59,658 nt of DNA from Acidimicrobiaceae bacterium (GTDB lineage: Bacteria > Actinomycetota > Acidimicrobiia > Acidimicrobiales > Aldehydirespiratoraceae). The notes under the pieces are model-generated. The model searched no databases. It was not told where the DNA came from and saw only the letters and a program-made list of their open reading frames with translations. The stretch is taken from contig PBTQ01000053.1 of the NCBI GenBank assembly GCA_002729125.1, positions 1-59,658 of the forward strand. Reading direction: 5' to 3'. Below, one piece after another: positions 33,978 to 43,104 of the stretch. Numbering within the stretch: position 1 is the first letter of the stretch; each line of letters starts with the position of its first letter. The position numbers were made by a program, and so were the translations under genes.

Positions 33978-34759
33978 ACCGGCGCGAGTCGCTCGGAGAG
34001 AAACTCGAGGGTTCGAGCCAACGCCACCTGGCTCGGATGATCAGGCTGGTCATCCGGGGCCAGGTGCTCGGTCAACACGCTGTGATCCTGCTTGCCGGTC
34101 TCGGCCCCGGGTGTGTCGTTGGGACTCGGAATCTCTTCGTGCAAAAAGTTGTCCCCGAGTGTGTGCTTGAGGGTGGCGAAACGCTCGCCAGGGACGAGCG
34201 CGTCGCCGGTGAAGCGAAGCCCGAGCACAGGACAGCCCGTGGCGGCAACGGCGGCGAGTTCGTCGGCGCTGAGCCCGGTCGATGCCTTCCGGGCACCGCC
34301 GAAGCCGAACGGCAGGCTCGGCTGACTGAGCACCGGCGCAACCACCGTGTCGTCGAGCAGCATCGCGAGTCCGAAACCACCGGTGAAGCACATGCCGACG
34401 AACCCGACGCCCGGACCACCGTGGCGTCGGTGGAGGTCACGGGCGAGGGCCCGCAGCCAGGCGGTGGCGGGGGAGGAGTCCCGGGTGGCAAGGACGTGGA
34501 ACTCTCGGCTCACGCACGCCTTGGCGATCACGCCGAGAGCACGCCGCGTCGATGATGGTCTCCCAGGGGTGCCGAAGAGCGATGCGATCGCGACGGAGAA
34601 ACCGCGGTCGACCAGTCGGTCGGCGAAGCCGGCGACGTTCGGTGTGATCCCGGGGATCTCGGGCGCGACCAGAACGCAGGGCCCGGTACCCCGGTGGCAC
34701 ACGTCGTGTGTGATCCCATCGGCGCTGAACGGTTCGACTCGGTAGTCGGCGAGTGGCAT
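33974..34759 (-). CDS. Dienelactone hydrolase family protein
   Basis: 261 residues from ATG 34759 (an ATG at 34771 is possible). Nucleophile Cys in GFVGMCFTGGFGLAM; GTGPCVLVAPEIPGITPNVAGFADRLVDRGFSVAIASLFG gives the oxyanion side; Asp in RFTGDALVPGERF and a His in the region FLHEEIP complete a possible triad. It is a second, divergent DLH paralogue in this window. Convergent with the metal cassette, with stops overlapping in CTAG (33974-33977). Confidence 0.87.
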   Translation of the reverse strand: MPLADYRVEPFSADGITHDVCHRGTGPCVLVAPEIPGITPNVAGFADRLVDRGFSVAIASLFGTPGRPSSTRRALGVIAKACVSREFHVLATRDSSPATAWLRALARDLHRRHGGPGVGFVGMCFTGGFGLAMLLDDTVVAPVLSQPSLPFGFGGARKASTGLSADELAAVAATGCPVLGLRFTGDALVPGERFATLKHTLGDNFLHEEIPSPNDTPGAETGKQDHSVLTEHLAPDDQPDHPSQVALARTLEFLSERLAPV

Positions 34760-34798
34760 GGCGTCGATCATCGCATGGACGACAACGCCCCACCCGCG

Positions 34799-34827
34799 TT
34801 CAACAAATATTGCATTTGCGTTACGAT
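34799..34827 (+). promoter_or_regulatory. Promoter of the M23 peptidase gene (leaderless)
   Basis: TTCAAC (34799-34804), a 17-bp spacer, then TACGAT (34822-34827), with the ATG only 7 nt after the -10 box. The region is unusually AT-rich (AAATATTGCATTTGCG). This is the clearest -35/-10 pair in the window and supports leaderless initiation at 34835. Confidence 0.6.
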
Positions 34828-34834
34828 TGTGTCC

Positions 34835-36094
34835 ATGTCCGTTTGCTGCCGACTCCGCACTCCTGTCGGAATGCTCCTGTTGAGCCTCGTGCTCGGCGTC
34901 ATCATTCCCGGCGCCTTTGCCCAGGACTCTGTCGACGACCTCCGAAGCCAGCGAGAAAACATCCGCCGCGAAGCAGCCGACGCAGCCGCTCAACTCGATG
35001 CCTTGTCGGCGGAGGATCTGGAGCTCGTCGAGGCGCTTGAGGCGCTCGACGCCCACATTGCACTTCAGGAGAACAAGATCGCTGCGTCGGCGCAGTCCAG
35101 CAAGGTGGCGGAGGCCGAGGCGGCGAAGGCACAGGCCGAGGCCGACATCCTCGCCGAGGAGATCGAGGCCATCCGCGATCGTTTGCGCCGGCGAGCGGTC
35201 GATGCCTATGTCGCACCCGCCGCCAACGTGCTCGATCAACTCAACAGCGATGATCTGATCGGTTCGGCCCTCCGACGCGAGTACCTCGACGACATCGTAG
35301 GCGACGAGTACGAGATCGTCGATCAACTCCGAGGAGCCATCGCCGAACAGGAGGCGGCGAAACGTGCCGCAAAGGCGTTCCTCGCCGAGGCGCAAGCCGA
35401 GCGGGTCGATCTCGACCATCGACGTGCCGAACTCGAGGTCACCCGCACCGAGGCCGAACGATTGCGAGCCGAGGTGCAGGAGCGAATCGCTAAGTGGCAG
35501 ACCAGTTCCGACGAGTTCGCCGAGGCGGACCGGTTGATCGGTGACGAGATCCGACGCCTCGAGGAGGAGGCAAGAATCGCCGCCGAGGCCGAAGCTCAGC
35601 GCTTGGCAGAGGAAGAAGCCCGGCGCCTTGCGGAGGAGGAAGCTCAGCGCTTGGCGGAGGACGAGGCCGCCAACGACCCGGTGGCATCCACGCCCTCAGG
35701 GGATTTCGCGATTACCGACCGGCCGGCGGCCGGCGTCCTGACGAGCCCGTTCGGCCCGCGTGTGCATCCGATCTTCGGGACCACCCGTACGCACAACGGC
35801 ATCGATCTCAACGGCGACACGGGCGATCTGATCCTTGCGGCCAACGATGGCGTAGTGCTCTCGGCGGGGTGGCGAACCGGCTACGGCAATGCGATCGTCA
35901 TCAGCCACGGTGGCGGCTACACGACGCTCTACGCACATCTGTTCGACATCGATGTGAGCACGGGACAACAGGTGTCGGGCGGCGACGCGATCGGCTGGCT
36001 CGGCAGCACCGGTTGGTCGACCGGGCCGCACCTGCACTTCGAGGTCCGACTCGACGGCACCGCCCTTGACCCGGTCGGCTTCTATCCGTTCTGA
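34835..36094 (+). CDS. Secreted coiled-coil peptidase M23 (EnvC/NlpD-like cell-wall endopeptidase)
   Basis: 419 residues. Signal peptide ending GAFAQ near residue 30, then a coiled coil rich in Ala, Glu and Arg to about residue 300 (ending in repeated EAQRLAEEEARRLAEEE), then an M23 LytM domain. Zinc ligands are all present: H and D in THNGIDLNG and HxH in GPHLHFEVR, so it should be an active peptidoglycan endopeptidase, not an EnvC-type inactive activator. It probably acts in daughter-cell separation. Start chosen by the promoter spacing. Confidence 0.92.
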   Translation: MSVCCRLRTPVGMLLLSLVLGVIIPGAFAQDSVDDLRSQRENIRREAADAAAQLDALSAEDLELVEALEALDAHIALQENKIAASAQSSKVAEAEAAKAQAEADILAEEIEAIRDRLRRRAVDAYVAPAANVLDQLNSDDLIGSALRREYLDDIVGDEYEIVDQLRGAIAEQEAAKRAAKAFLAEAQAERVDLDHRRAELEVTRTEAERLRAEVQERIAKWQTSSDEFAEADRLIGDEIRRLEEEARIAAEAEAQRLAEEEARRLAEEEAQRLAEDEAANDPVASTPSGDFAITDRPAAGVLTSPFGPRVHPIFGTTRTHNGIDLNGDTGDLILAANDGVVLSAGWRTGYGNAIVISHGGGYTTLYAHLFDIDVSTGQQVSGGDAIGWLGSTGWSTGPHLHFEVRLDGTALDPVGFYPF

Positions 36095-36143
36095 CGTTCC
36101 TCTTGGTGGGGTCAGCGCAAGCGGCCGTTCTAGAGTCCTCCCC

Positions 36144-36839
36144 ATGAGACCCGACTGTCGAGTGTTGATCGTGGCGTCTGCATCGCCAGAGCAACTCATC
36201 GGTATCGAGACACGTCCGGATGTCGTGATCGCTGCCGACAGCGGGCTGCATGCACTGTTGGCCGCCGGGTGGATCCCGGATCGTCTCATCGGTGATCTCG
36301 ACTCCGCCGACCCTTCAGCAGTGCAGATCGCGGCTGAGGGCGGGGCAGTCGTGGATCGTTACCCGGTCGGAAAGAACGAGACCGATCTCGAGCTGGCCCT
36401 CGCCGCCGCAGTCGATGCCGGCGCGACCGAGATTCGGGTTGTCGTGCGCAGCGACGGACGTCTCGATCACCAGCTCGCCAACCTGTTCGCACTCGCCAAG
36501 CCCGACTGGAGCACCGCCGAGGTCCGTGCCAATGTCGGCGATCATGTCGTGTGGGTGGTGCGCGGCGAACGACGCCTTGAGGTCGAGATCGGTCAGCATC
36601 TTGCGCTCCTCCCGATCGGAGGTCCGGCTCGGTTGACGACTTGCGGGGTCGCGTTCCCCCTCGCCAACGAGGTGTTGTCTGCCTTCGACGGGCGTGGCAT
36701 CGCCAACGAGGCGACCGAGTCCGTGGTGTCGTTGGGGGTGTCGGACGGTGTCGTGCTGGTGGTCAGTTCCCCTGCTCAAGCCGACGACCCCAACGACACC
36801 ACGGACTCGGTCGCGTCGGCAGCACAACCGGGGAGTTGA
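36144..36839 (+). CDS. thiN: Thiamine pyrophosphokinase-like protein
   Basis: 231 residues. ThiN makes thiamine diphosphate from thiamine and ATP. Family motifs: DVVIAADSGLHALLAAGWIPDRLIGDLDSAD, then YPVGKNETDLELAL and the core GRLDHQLANLFAL; the C-terminal thiamine-binding beta region has the ending LLPIGGPARLTTCGVAFPL. TAGAGT lies 7 nt before the ATG. Not preceded by a TPP riboswitch. Convergent with the ABC exporter; the stops are directly adjacent. Confidence 0.9.
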   Translation: MRPDCRVLIVASASPEQLIGIETRPDVVIAADSGLHALLAAGWIPDRLIGDLDSADPSAVQIAAEGGAVVDRYPVGKNETDLELALAAAVDAGATEIRVVVRSDGRLDHQLANLFALAKPDWSTAEVRANVGDHVVWVVRGERRLEVEIGQHLALLPIGGPARLTTCGVAFPLANEVLSAFDGRGIANEATESVVSLGVSDGVVLVVSSPAQADDPNDTTDSVASAAQPGS

Positions 36840-38756
36840 TCAGGCGGCTCCGCCATGACGGACCCAGGTCTCGAACATGTCGGCGTAGCGGCCGCGCTGG
36901 GCCACGAGTTCGTCATGGCTGCCGAGCTCGACGATGCGCCCGTCGTCGACGACGGCGATCCGGTCGGCGCGGCGAGCAGTGGCGAGCCGGTGGGCGATGA
37001 TCACGGCCGTGCGACCTTCAAGCACGACATCGAGCGCGCGCTCGACCTGAGTTTCGGAGTTGAGGTCGAGGTTGCTGGTCGCCTCGTCGAGGATCAGCAC
37101 ACGCGGTCGGGCAACGAATGCTCGTGCGAGAGCGAGAAGCTGACGTTCGCCGGCGGAGAGTGACGCGCCCCGCTCGTGGACGGGCGCGTCGAGCCCGCCC
37201 AACCGCTCGATGAGATCGCCGATCCCGACGGCGTCGAGCGCTGCTTGGAGTTCGGCGTCGTCGGCGCCCGGGCGAGCGAAGGCGACGTTGTCGCGCACGA
37301 TACCCGCAAACAGGAAGGGCTCTTGGGGCACGACCCCCAGCTGGCTCCGCAGGCTGTCGATGGTGATCTCGCGCAGGTCGTGCCCATCGATGCGCACTGT
37401 GCCCACATCGGGGTCGTGAAAGCGGGTGAGGAGACGGGCGATGGTCGACTTGCCGCTGCCGGTCTCACCGACGAACGCCACGGTCTCGCCCGGCTCGATG
37501 CGCAGTGAGAGGTCATGGAGCACCGGCCGATCGGTGTCGTAACCGAACGTAACCCCGTCGAGTTCGATCGCGCCGTCGATGGGGAGAAGGTCGGTGGCGT
37601 CGGACGCCTGCGGGATGGCGGGTTCGGTGCCGAGCAACTCACGAAGCTTGACGATTGCAGCACCCCCTTGCTGGTAGCTGTTGTAGAGCTGGACCAGGGT
37701 CTGGATCGGGGCGAAGAACGACGCGAGGAAGAGCAGGAAAGCGGCGAGCTCTCCCACAGTGATTCGCCCGCTGGCTGCCATGGCACCGCCGACGGCCAAC
37801 AGCGTCGCCTGGGTGGCGATGCCGATCATCTCGGTGCCGGGGGCGTACAGCGAGTTGGCGCGGCTCGTGTTGACCTGGGCATCGAGGTGTTCGCCCACGA
37901 CCTCTCGGTGGTCGACCAGGTTGCGGGCCCGGCGGTTGTGGGCGGCGATGACGCTAATGCCGGCGAGCGACTCCTGCAGGTGCGAGAGCAGACCTGCGAT
38001 GCGGTCGCGAACCCGGAGGTAGCCGACCGATGAGACCTTCCGGAACCACAGCGACGCAAAAAGTGTCGGGGGCAGGGTCACCAGGAGCGTGATGATCGCC
38101 AGCAGAGGGTCGTAGAAGAAGAGGGCGATCGTGATGACGAGCAGGGTGAAGATCTGCACGAGGAGGTTGACGATTCCCTCCTGGAACAGCACGGAGAGGG
38201 CCTCGATATCGGAGGTCATGCGGGTGAGCAAAACGCCCGCCTTCTCCTCGGTGTAAAAGCCGACGCCCTGGCGTTGCATGTGGCTGAACACCCGAATGCG
38301 AAGTTGTTCGTTGAGCCGTTCGCCGAGACGACCCGTGAAACTCACGCGGGCCCATCCGAGCAATGCCGCGACGACCACTGCCCCCACATAGATGGCGGCG
38401 ACGGTGACGATCACGGCTCGGTCGTTGGCCCGGACACCGTCATCGATGGCGATCTGGGTGAGGATCGGACCGAGCTGGAGGGCGACCGTCTCGATCAGTA
38501 CGAGGGCGATCGCGCCGAGGAGTCGCCAGCGGTGAGGTCGGAGAAAGCGGAGGAGCGAGAACGGTTCGCGGTCCCACACGTCGACCCGCCAGTCGACGTG
38601 TGGGACGACGTGCTCAGGTTCGTTCTCAAGGACCCTTTCGACCTTCGTGCGCAGTTCACCGGGAACATCGGCTGCCGGAAGGCCGGCGGCGGCGTTCGAT
38701 GCCATCGAGCTCGGCCCGCCGGTGATGCCACCGGGCCCACCTCCCATCGAGAACAT
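36840..38756 (-). CDS. ABC exporter half-transporter with consensus Walker B (catalytic subunit)
   Basis: 638 residues: about 65-residue Gly/Ala N-terminal extension, six-helix membrane domain, nucleotide-binding domain. Walker A GETGSGKST (430-438), Q-loop Q478, Walker B D557 with catalytic E558, H-loop H589 are all canonical. The signature is LSAGE (533-537) instead of LSGGQ. Start overlaps the preceding ABC gene as TGATG. In heterodimeric type IV exporters the non-canonical signature pairs with the partner's degenerate site, as seen here. The exported substrate (drug or lipid) cannot be told. Confidence 0.94.
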   Translation of the reverse strand: MFSMGGGPGGITGGPSSMASNAAAGLPAADVPGELRTKVERVLENEPEHVVPHVDWRVDVWDREPFSLLRFLRPHRWRLLGAIALVLIETVALQLGPILTQIAIDDGVRANDRAVIVTVAAIYVGAVVVAALLGWARVSFTGRLGERLNEQLRIRVFSHMQRQGVGFYTEEKAGVLLTRMTSDIEALSVLFQEGIVNLLVQIFTLLVITIALFFYDPLLAIITLLVTLPPTLFASLWFRKVSSVGYLRVRDRIAGLLSHLQESLAGISVIAAHNRRARNLVDHREVVGEHLDAQVNTSRANSLYAPGTEMIGIATQATLLAVGGAMAASGRITVGELAAFLLFLASFFAPIQTLVQLYNSYQQGGAAIVKLRELLGTEPAIPQASDATDLLPIDGAIELDGVTFGYDTDRPVLHDLSLRIEPGETVAFVGETGSGKSTIARLLTRFHDPDVGTVRIDGHDLREITIDSLRSQLGVVPQEPFLFAGIVRDNVAFARPGADDAELQAALDAVGIGDLIERLGGLDAPVHERGASLSAGERQLLALARAFVARPRVLILDEATSNLDLNSETQVERALDVVLEGRTAVIIAHRLATARRADRIAVVDDGRIVELGSHDELVAQRGRYADMFETWVRHGGAA

Positions 38757-40570
38757 CAGGCGTCGCCTTGTTCGGTGTCGGGGCCGGTCGTGTCGGCGAG
38801 GATCGCGGCGTAGCGCGGGTTTGTGGCCAGTAGCTCGTTGTGACTGCCAGTGGCGGCGACCGCGCCGTTGTCGAGCAGGATCACCCGATCAGCGAGGGCG
38901 ATGGTGGACAGCCGGTGGGCGATCAGGATTGTGGTGCGTCCGGCGCGGCGAGCGTCAAGAGCGTCGTGGATGCGCTCTTCGACGGCGACGTCGATGGCGC
39001 TGGTGGCATCATCGAGGATCAGGATCTGTGGGTCGGCAAGCAGGGTACGGGCGATGGCGAGACGCTGACGTTGACCGCCCGACAAGGTGAGGCCGCGTTC
39101 GCCGATCTCGGTATCGGGTCCGTGCGTGAGATCGGCGACGAAGTCGCTGGCGGCGGCGTCGGCGATGGCGGCTTGGACCTCCCCGTCGGAGGCATCGGGG
39201 CGGGCGAAGGCGACGTTGTCGTGGACCGAGGCTGCGAAGAGGAAGGGGTCGTCGGTGACGGTGGCCGCTGTCCGACGGAGATCGCCGAGCGCGAGCGTGC
39301 GAACATCGTGGCCGTCGACGCGCACGATGCCCGAGTCGACGTCGTAGAAGCGGGGGATTAGTCGGGCGATCGTGGACTTGCCGCTTCCGGTGGCGCCGAC
39401 GATAGCGACGGACTCTCCCGGTTCGATCGCGGCGGTGAAACCTCGGAGCACGGGTTCGCCGTCACCCACGGGGTACCCGAAGTGGACGTCGTCGAACTCG
39501 ATGCGGCCGGCCGGGTCGGTGAGGGCGACGGCGTCGTTGGGCTCGATGATCGTCGGGGTCTCGTCGAGGATGTCGAACACCCGAATCGCTGCAGCGCTGG
39601 CGCGCTGCCACTGGATGAGGATGAAGCCTAACAGTCGGAATGGCGTGGCGAGCAAAACGACGTAGGTGGAGAAGGCGACGAGGTCGCCGATGGCGAGTTC
39701 GCCGTCGATGGTCTGCAGGCCGCCGTAGAGCAGCACGAGTGCGAGGCCGAGACGAGGCAGCGATTCCATGCCTGGTGAGTGGCGGGCGCGGGTGTCGGCG
39801 ACGGCGGTACCGGCCCAGCGGAGGCGACGAGTCGCCCGAGCGAGGTTCTGGATCTGGGCGGATTCCTGGTTGAACGCCTTGACCACCCGGATGCCTTGGA
39901 TGTTCTCGTCGACGATCGTGGCCATCTCGGCCTGACGCGCTGTGACCACCCACTGCAGCGGGAACACGCGGTTCCGCAACCGGACGCCGACGGCGTAGAC
40001 GATCGGCAGGGGTGCGATGGCGACGAGGGTCAAGGTGATGTCGACGGTGAGCATCACGACCACTGCGAAAAAGAACAGCACGACCTGCATGGCGACCAGT
40101 GGGCCGAAAGCGAAGAGCAGCTGGATTGACCGGATGTCGGTGTTGGCCCGGCTGATGACCTGGCCGGATTGGGTGCGATCCCAGAAGTCGAACGAGAGCT
40201 CGGTGAGCCGCTCGTACATCAGGTTGCGGAGATCTTTCTCGATGCGCAGCGCCGATCGAAAGAGTCCAAATCGGTAGGTAAAGCCGAAGACGAACCGGGC
40301 GACGGCGAGCCCGAACAGGCCGGCGACGAACGGCGTGGGGGTGTCGCCGTCGGCGACCGCGTTGATACCGCCACCCAACATGATCGGCACTGACACGGTG
40401 GCGGCCATGCTGATCAGTCCTGCGACGATCGAGCCGATGAAGTGCCACTTCTGGACCAGCACGACCGGTCGGAGACGACGGAGCCAGCCAAGCGAACGGT
40501 CCGGATCGACCGACGCAAGCGGGCGCTCGTAGCGCTCCGGGGCAGCGGAGGGCGGGGACGACGCGGTCAT
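38756..40570 (-). CDS. ABC exporter half-transporter with degenerate ATP site
   Basis: 604 residues, partner of the downstream ABC gene. Walker A GATGSGKST (392-400) and signature LSGGQ (496-500) are normal. The Walker B reads ILILDD, with D521 in place of the catalytic Glu, and the Q-loop Gln is replaced by D440 (TVTDDPFLF). These changes mark the non-hydrolysing site of heterodimeric exporters such as TM287/288. TAGGGT lies 6 nt before the ATG. Divergent from the CNNM genes. Confidence 0.94.
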   Translation of the reverse strand: MTASSPPSAAPERYERPLASVDPDRSLGWLRRLRPVVLVQKWHFIGSIVAGLISMAATVSVPIMLGGGINAVADGDTPTPFVAGLFGLAVARFVFGFTYRFGLFRSALRIEKDLRNLMYERLTELSFDFWDRTQSGQVISRANTDIRSIQLLFAFGPLVAMQVVLFFFAVVVMLTVDITLTLVAIAPLPIVYAVGVRLRNRVFPLQWVVTARQAEMATIVDENIQGIRVVKAFNQESAQIQNLARATRRLRWAGTAVADTRARHSPGMESLPRLGLALVLLYGGLQTIDGELAIGDLVAFSTYVVLLATPFRLLGFILIQWQRASAAAIRVFDILDETPTIIEPNDAVALTDPAGRIEFDDVHFGYPVGDGEPVLRGFTAAIEPGESVAIVGATGSGKSTIARLIPRFYDVDSGIVRVDGHDVRTLALGDLRRTAATVTDDPFLFAASVHDNVAFARPDASDGEVQAAIADAAASDFVADLTHGPDTEIGERGLTLSGGQRQRLAIARTLLADPQILILDDATSAIDVAVEERIHDALDARRAGRTTILIAHRLSTIALADRVILLDNGAVAATGSHNELLATNPRYAAILADTTGPDTEQGDA

Positions 40571-40606
40571 TGTGCGACCCTACGGCTAGATTTCGCCCAT
40601 GCACGA
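40571..40606. promoter_or_regulatory. 36-bp divergent promoter between ABC exporter and CNNM genes
   Basis: Leftward: TAGGGT 6 nt before the ABC ATG. Rightward: TAGATT 6 nt before an ATG at 40599 that opens only an 8-codon frame (MHEWARRF, stop TGA 40623); the CNNM reading frame starts at the ATG 40607. The rightward -10 therefore points at the mini-frame rather than at the gene itself. Confidence 0.45.
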
Positions 40607-41929
40607 ATGGGCTCGGAGGTTCTGATCGACACCGCCATACGACTTCTCGCTGCGCTCGCACTCGTCGTTGCCAACGCCGGTTTTGTTGCGGCGGAATTCG
40701 CCCTCGTCGCGGTCGATCGCGCGCGTATCGCTGAGCGGGCCGGTCAAGGCCAGGCGCGCGCTGCGGCGGTGCAGCGCTTGTTGTCGCGCCTCTCGTACCA
40801 CTTGTCGGGGGCGCAGCTCGGTATCACGATCACGTCACTGCTTCTCGGCGTGCTTGCCGAGCCAGCGGTAGCCCGTGTCCTTGAGCCTGGCATCGAAGCT
40901 GCCTTCGGTGAGGTGCCGGCCGGGGTATCGGTCGCGATCGCTCTGGCGGTCGCCACGGTCGTGCAGATGATCTTCGGCGAGCTCATTCCCAAGGCGATCG
41001 CCACCACCCGACCCCTCGAGACCTCGCTGGCCATGGCTCGGCCGACCCAGCTTTACGGCGTGGTCGCCCGACCCCTCGTCGCGCTGCTTGATGGGATGGC
41101 GGCTCGGCTCACCCGACGCGTCGGGGTCGAGCCGACCGAGGAGCTTGAGGTGATCCCCGATCGCGGAGAGCTTGAGCACCTGATCCGTTCTTCGGGGGAG
41201 GAGGGCACCCTCGACGAGGGAGAGGTCGAACTCCTGACCCGTTCGATCCGGCTCTCCGAGAAGTCGGCCGACGACGCCATGGTGCCCCGTGTGCGAGTCA
41301 AAGCGGTCGAGTCGGCCGACACCGTCGAAACGTTGGTCGCGCTTGCGTCGCGCACAGGTCACAGTCGGTTTCCGGTGGCGGGCGAGGATCTCGACGACGT
41401 GCTCGGCGTCGTTCACGTGAAGTCGGTGCACGGTGTGCCGGTCGAGGACCGGGCGACGACCTTGGTCACCGAACTCATGACCCCCGTGCCGGCCGTCCCC
41501 GAGTCCCGTGACCTCGACGAGTTGCTCGTCGATCTCCGCCAGGGCGGCAATCAGCTTGCGGTCGTCATCGACGAGCACGGGGGTTGCGCCGGGATCATCA
41601 CCCTCGAGGACATTCTCGAGGAGATCGTGGGAGAGATCGACGATGAATACGACGGTGCCTCGACGCTGCTGACCCGCGTCGAGGCAAAAGGCTCGACCGT
41701 CGTGCCCGCCTCGCTGCACCCCGACGAAGTCGAGGCCGCGACCGGCTTCGAGATGCCCGAAGGTGAGTTCGAGACCCTTGCAGGCCTCGTACTCGACCAG
41801 CTCGGCCACATTCCGGAACCGGGGGAGATGGTTGAGCTCGGAGGGTGGCGCCTCGAGGTTGTCGCAATGGACCGCCTCCGCATTGCCACCGTCCGCATCG
41901 TCGCGCCCGCCGGGGAGGCCGACTCGTGA
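40607..41929 (+). CDS. CNNM/CorC-HlyC family membrane protein
   Basis: 440 residues. Domains in order: DUF21/CNNM membrane domain (about 5-190; VVANAGFVAAEFALVAVDRARI, LSGAQLGITITSLLLG, MIFGELIPKAIA), two CBS domains (about 205-330), and a C-terminal CorC_HlyC domain (about 345-430). Members act in magnesium or cobalt efflux or homeostasis in the cytoplasmic membrane. The next gene is a shorter paralogue, overlapping as GTGA, so they may form a hetero-oligomer. Confidence 0.9.
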   Translation: MGSEVLIDTAIRLLAALALVVANAGFVAAEFALVAVDRARIAERAGQGQARAAAVQRLLSRLSYHLSGAQLGITITSLLLGVLAEPAVARVLEPGIEAAFGEVPAGVSVAIALAVATVVQMIFGELIPKAIATTRPLETSLAMARPTQLYGVVARPLVALLDGMAARLTRRVGVEPTEELEVIPDRGELEHLIRSSGEEGTLDEGEVELLTRSIRLSEKSADDAMVPRVRVKAVESADTVETLVALASRTGHSRFPVAGEDLDDVLGVVHVKSVHGVPVEDRATTLVTELMTPVPAVPESRDLDELLVDLRQGGNQLAVVIDEHGGCAGIITLEDILEEIVGEIDDEYDGASTLLTRVEAKGSTVVPASLHPDEVEAATGFEMPEGEFETLAGLVLDQLGHIPEPGEMVELGGWRLEVVAMDRLRIATVRIVAPAGEADS

Positions 41930-42996
41930 CCGGCTGGTTCCTTCTCGCTGCGCTCCTGTTGTTAGTTGCCAACGCCTTTTTCGTGGCGGTCGAGTTTGCG
42001 TTGTTGGCGAGCCGGGTCACTCGCCTCGAGCCGATGGTTGAGGACGACGACCGCCGAGCGGCGATCGCGTTGGCGTCGATCAAGGATCTGCAGTCACAGC
42101 TCGCCGGCGCCCAACTTGGCATCACGATGGCATCGCTCGGTCTGGGCTTTGTCGCCGAGCCTGCTATCGCCACCCTGATCGAATCGGCGGTCGAGTCGTT
42201 CATAGAGATCCCGTCGAACGTGCTCCATGCAATCTCATTCACGTTGGCGCTATCGCTCGTTGTGGTGGTGCACATGGTGATCGGCGAGATGGTACCGAAG
42301 AACATCGCCATCGCTACCCCGGAGCGCTCGGCTCGGATCCTCGCCCCGATTCACCGGGTGTACGTCAAGCTCTTCGCCCCGATCGTGTGGTTCCTGACGG
42401 CGGTGTCGAACGGCATCACCCGGCTGCTCGGCATGGCGCCGGTCGACGAACTCAACACTGCGCTGACAGTCAACGAGTTCCATCGCGTGATCGAGGGTGC
42501 AGCCGAGGAGGGGAAGCTCGAGGATCTCGAACACGATCTCCTCGATCGGGCGCTCGACTTTCGCGCCCGCACGGCGGAATCGATCATGGTGCCTCGCAGC
42601 CGGATGGTCACCGCCCCCCGGTCGACCTCGGTCGCTGATCTCGAGGCGCTGGTCGCTGAATCGGGTCACAGCCGCATCCCCGTCACCGGCCGTACGCTCG
42701 ATGATGTCGTCGGATTCGTACACTCCAAGGATCTGCTACGTTTCGCAGCTGCAGATCGCGAGATTCCGGTGCCGCTCGAGATGGTTCGGCGCATGGTGAT
42801 CGTGACCTCCGACCAGCCCTTGCGTGATCTCATGCGGTCGATGCGCCGCGGGCGTCGTCACGTCGCCCTAGTTCGCGCGAACGAGGGCCGGTTGCTCGGC
42901 ATGGTCACGCTCGAAGATGTGCTTGAGGCCCTCGTCGGCGACATCGCCGACGAGACCGATGGTGGCAGCGATGCCGCCGCGCAGGCGCGGGTCTAG
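41926..42996 (+). CDS. CNNM/CorC family membrane protein, lacks the C-terminal CorC domain
   Basis: 356 residues from GTG 41926, coupled to the upstream paralogue by a GTGA overlap. DUF21 membrane domain (LLLVANAFFVAVEFALLASR, LAGAQLGITMASLGLG, VIGEMVPKNIA) plus a CBS pair ending GMVTLEDVLEALVGDI. It stops about 15 residues after the second CBS, so the CorC_HlyC domain of the neighbour is absent. The pair looks like a tandem duplication with later loss in the second copy. Confidence 0.9.
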   Translation: MTGWFLLAALLLLVANAFFVAVEFALLASRVTRLEPMVEDDDRRAAIALASIKDLQSQLAGAQLGITMASLGLGFVAEPAIATLIESAVESFIEIPSNVLHAISFTLALSLVVVVHMVIGEMVPKNIAIATPERSARILAPIHRVYVKLFAPIVWFLTAVSNGITRLLGMAPVDELNTALTVNEFHRVIEGAAEEGKLEDLEHDLLDRALDFRARTAESIMVPRSRMVTAPRSTSVADLEALVAESGHSRIPVTGRTLDDVVGFVHSKDLLRFAAADREIPVPLEMVRRMVIVTSDQPLRDLMRSMRRGRRHVALVRANEGRLLGMVTLEDVLEALVGDIADETDGGSDAAAQARV

Positions 42997-43104
42997 GAGA
43001 GTTTCCGCAGCACCGTCGCGAGCGCTCCTCAATCCGCGACGAGTCGGCTGGAATGTCGGTGTGCGGGCAGGTCGACGCGCTCACCGGCTGCTCTCGGGCT
43101 GGAC

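Noticed and set aside
36095..36143. TPP riboswitch before thiN
   Set aside because: 49-bp gap with a -10 box 7 nt before the ATG; no thi-box sequence.
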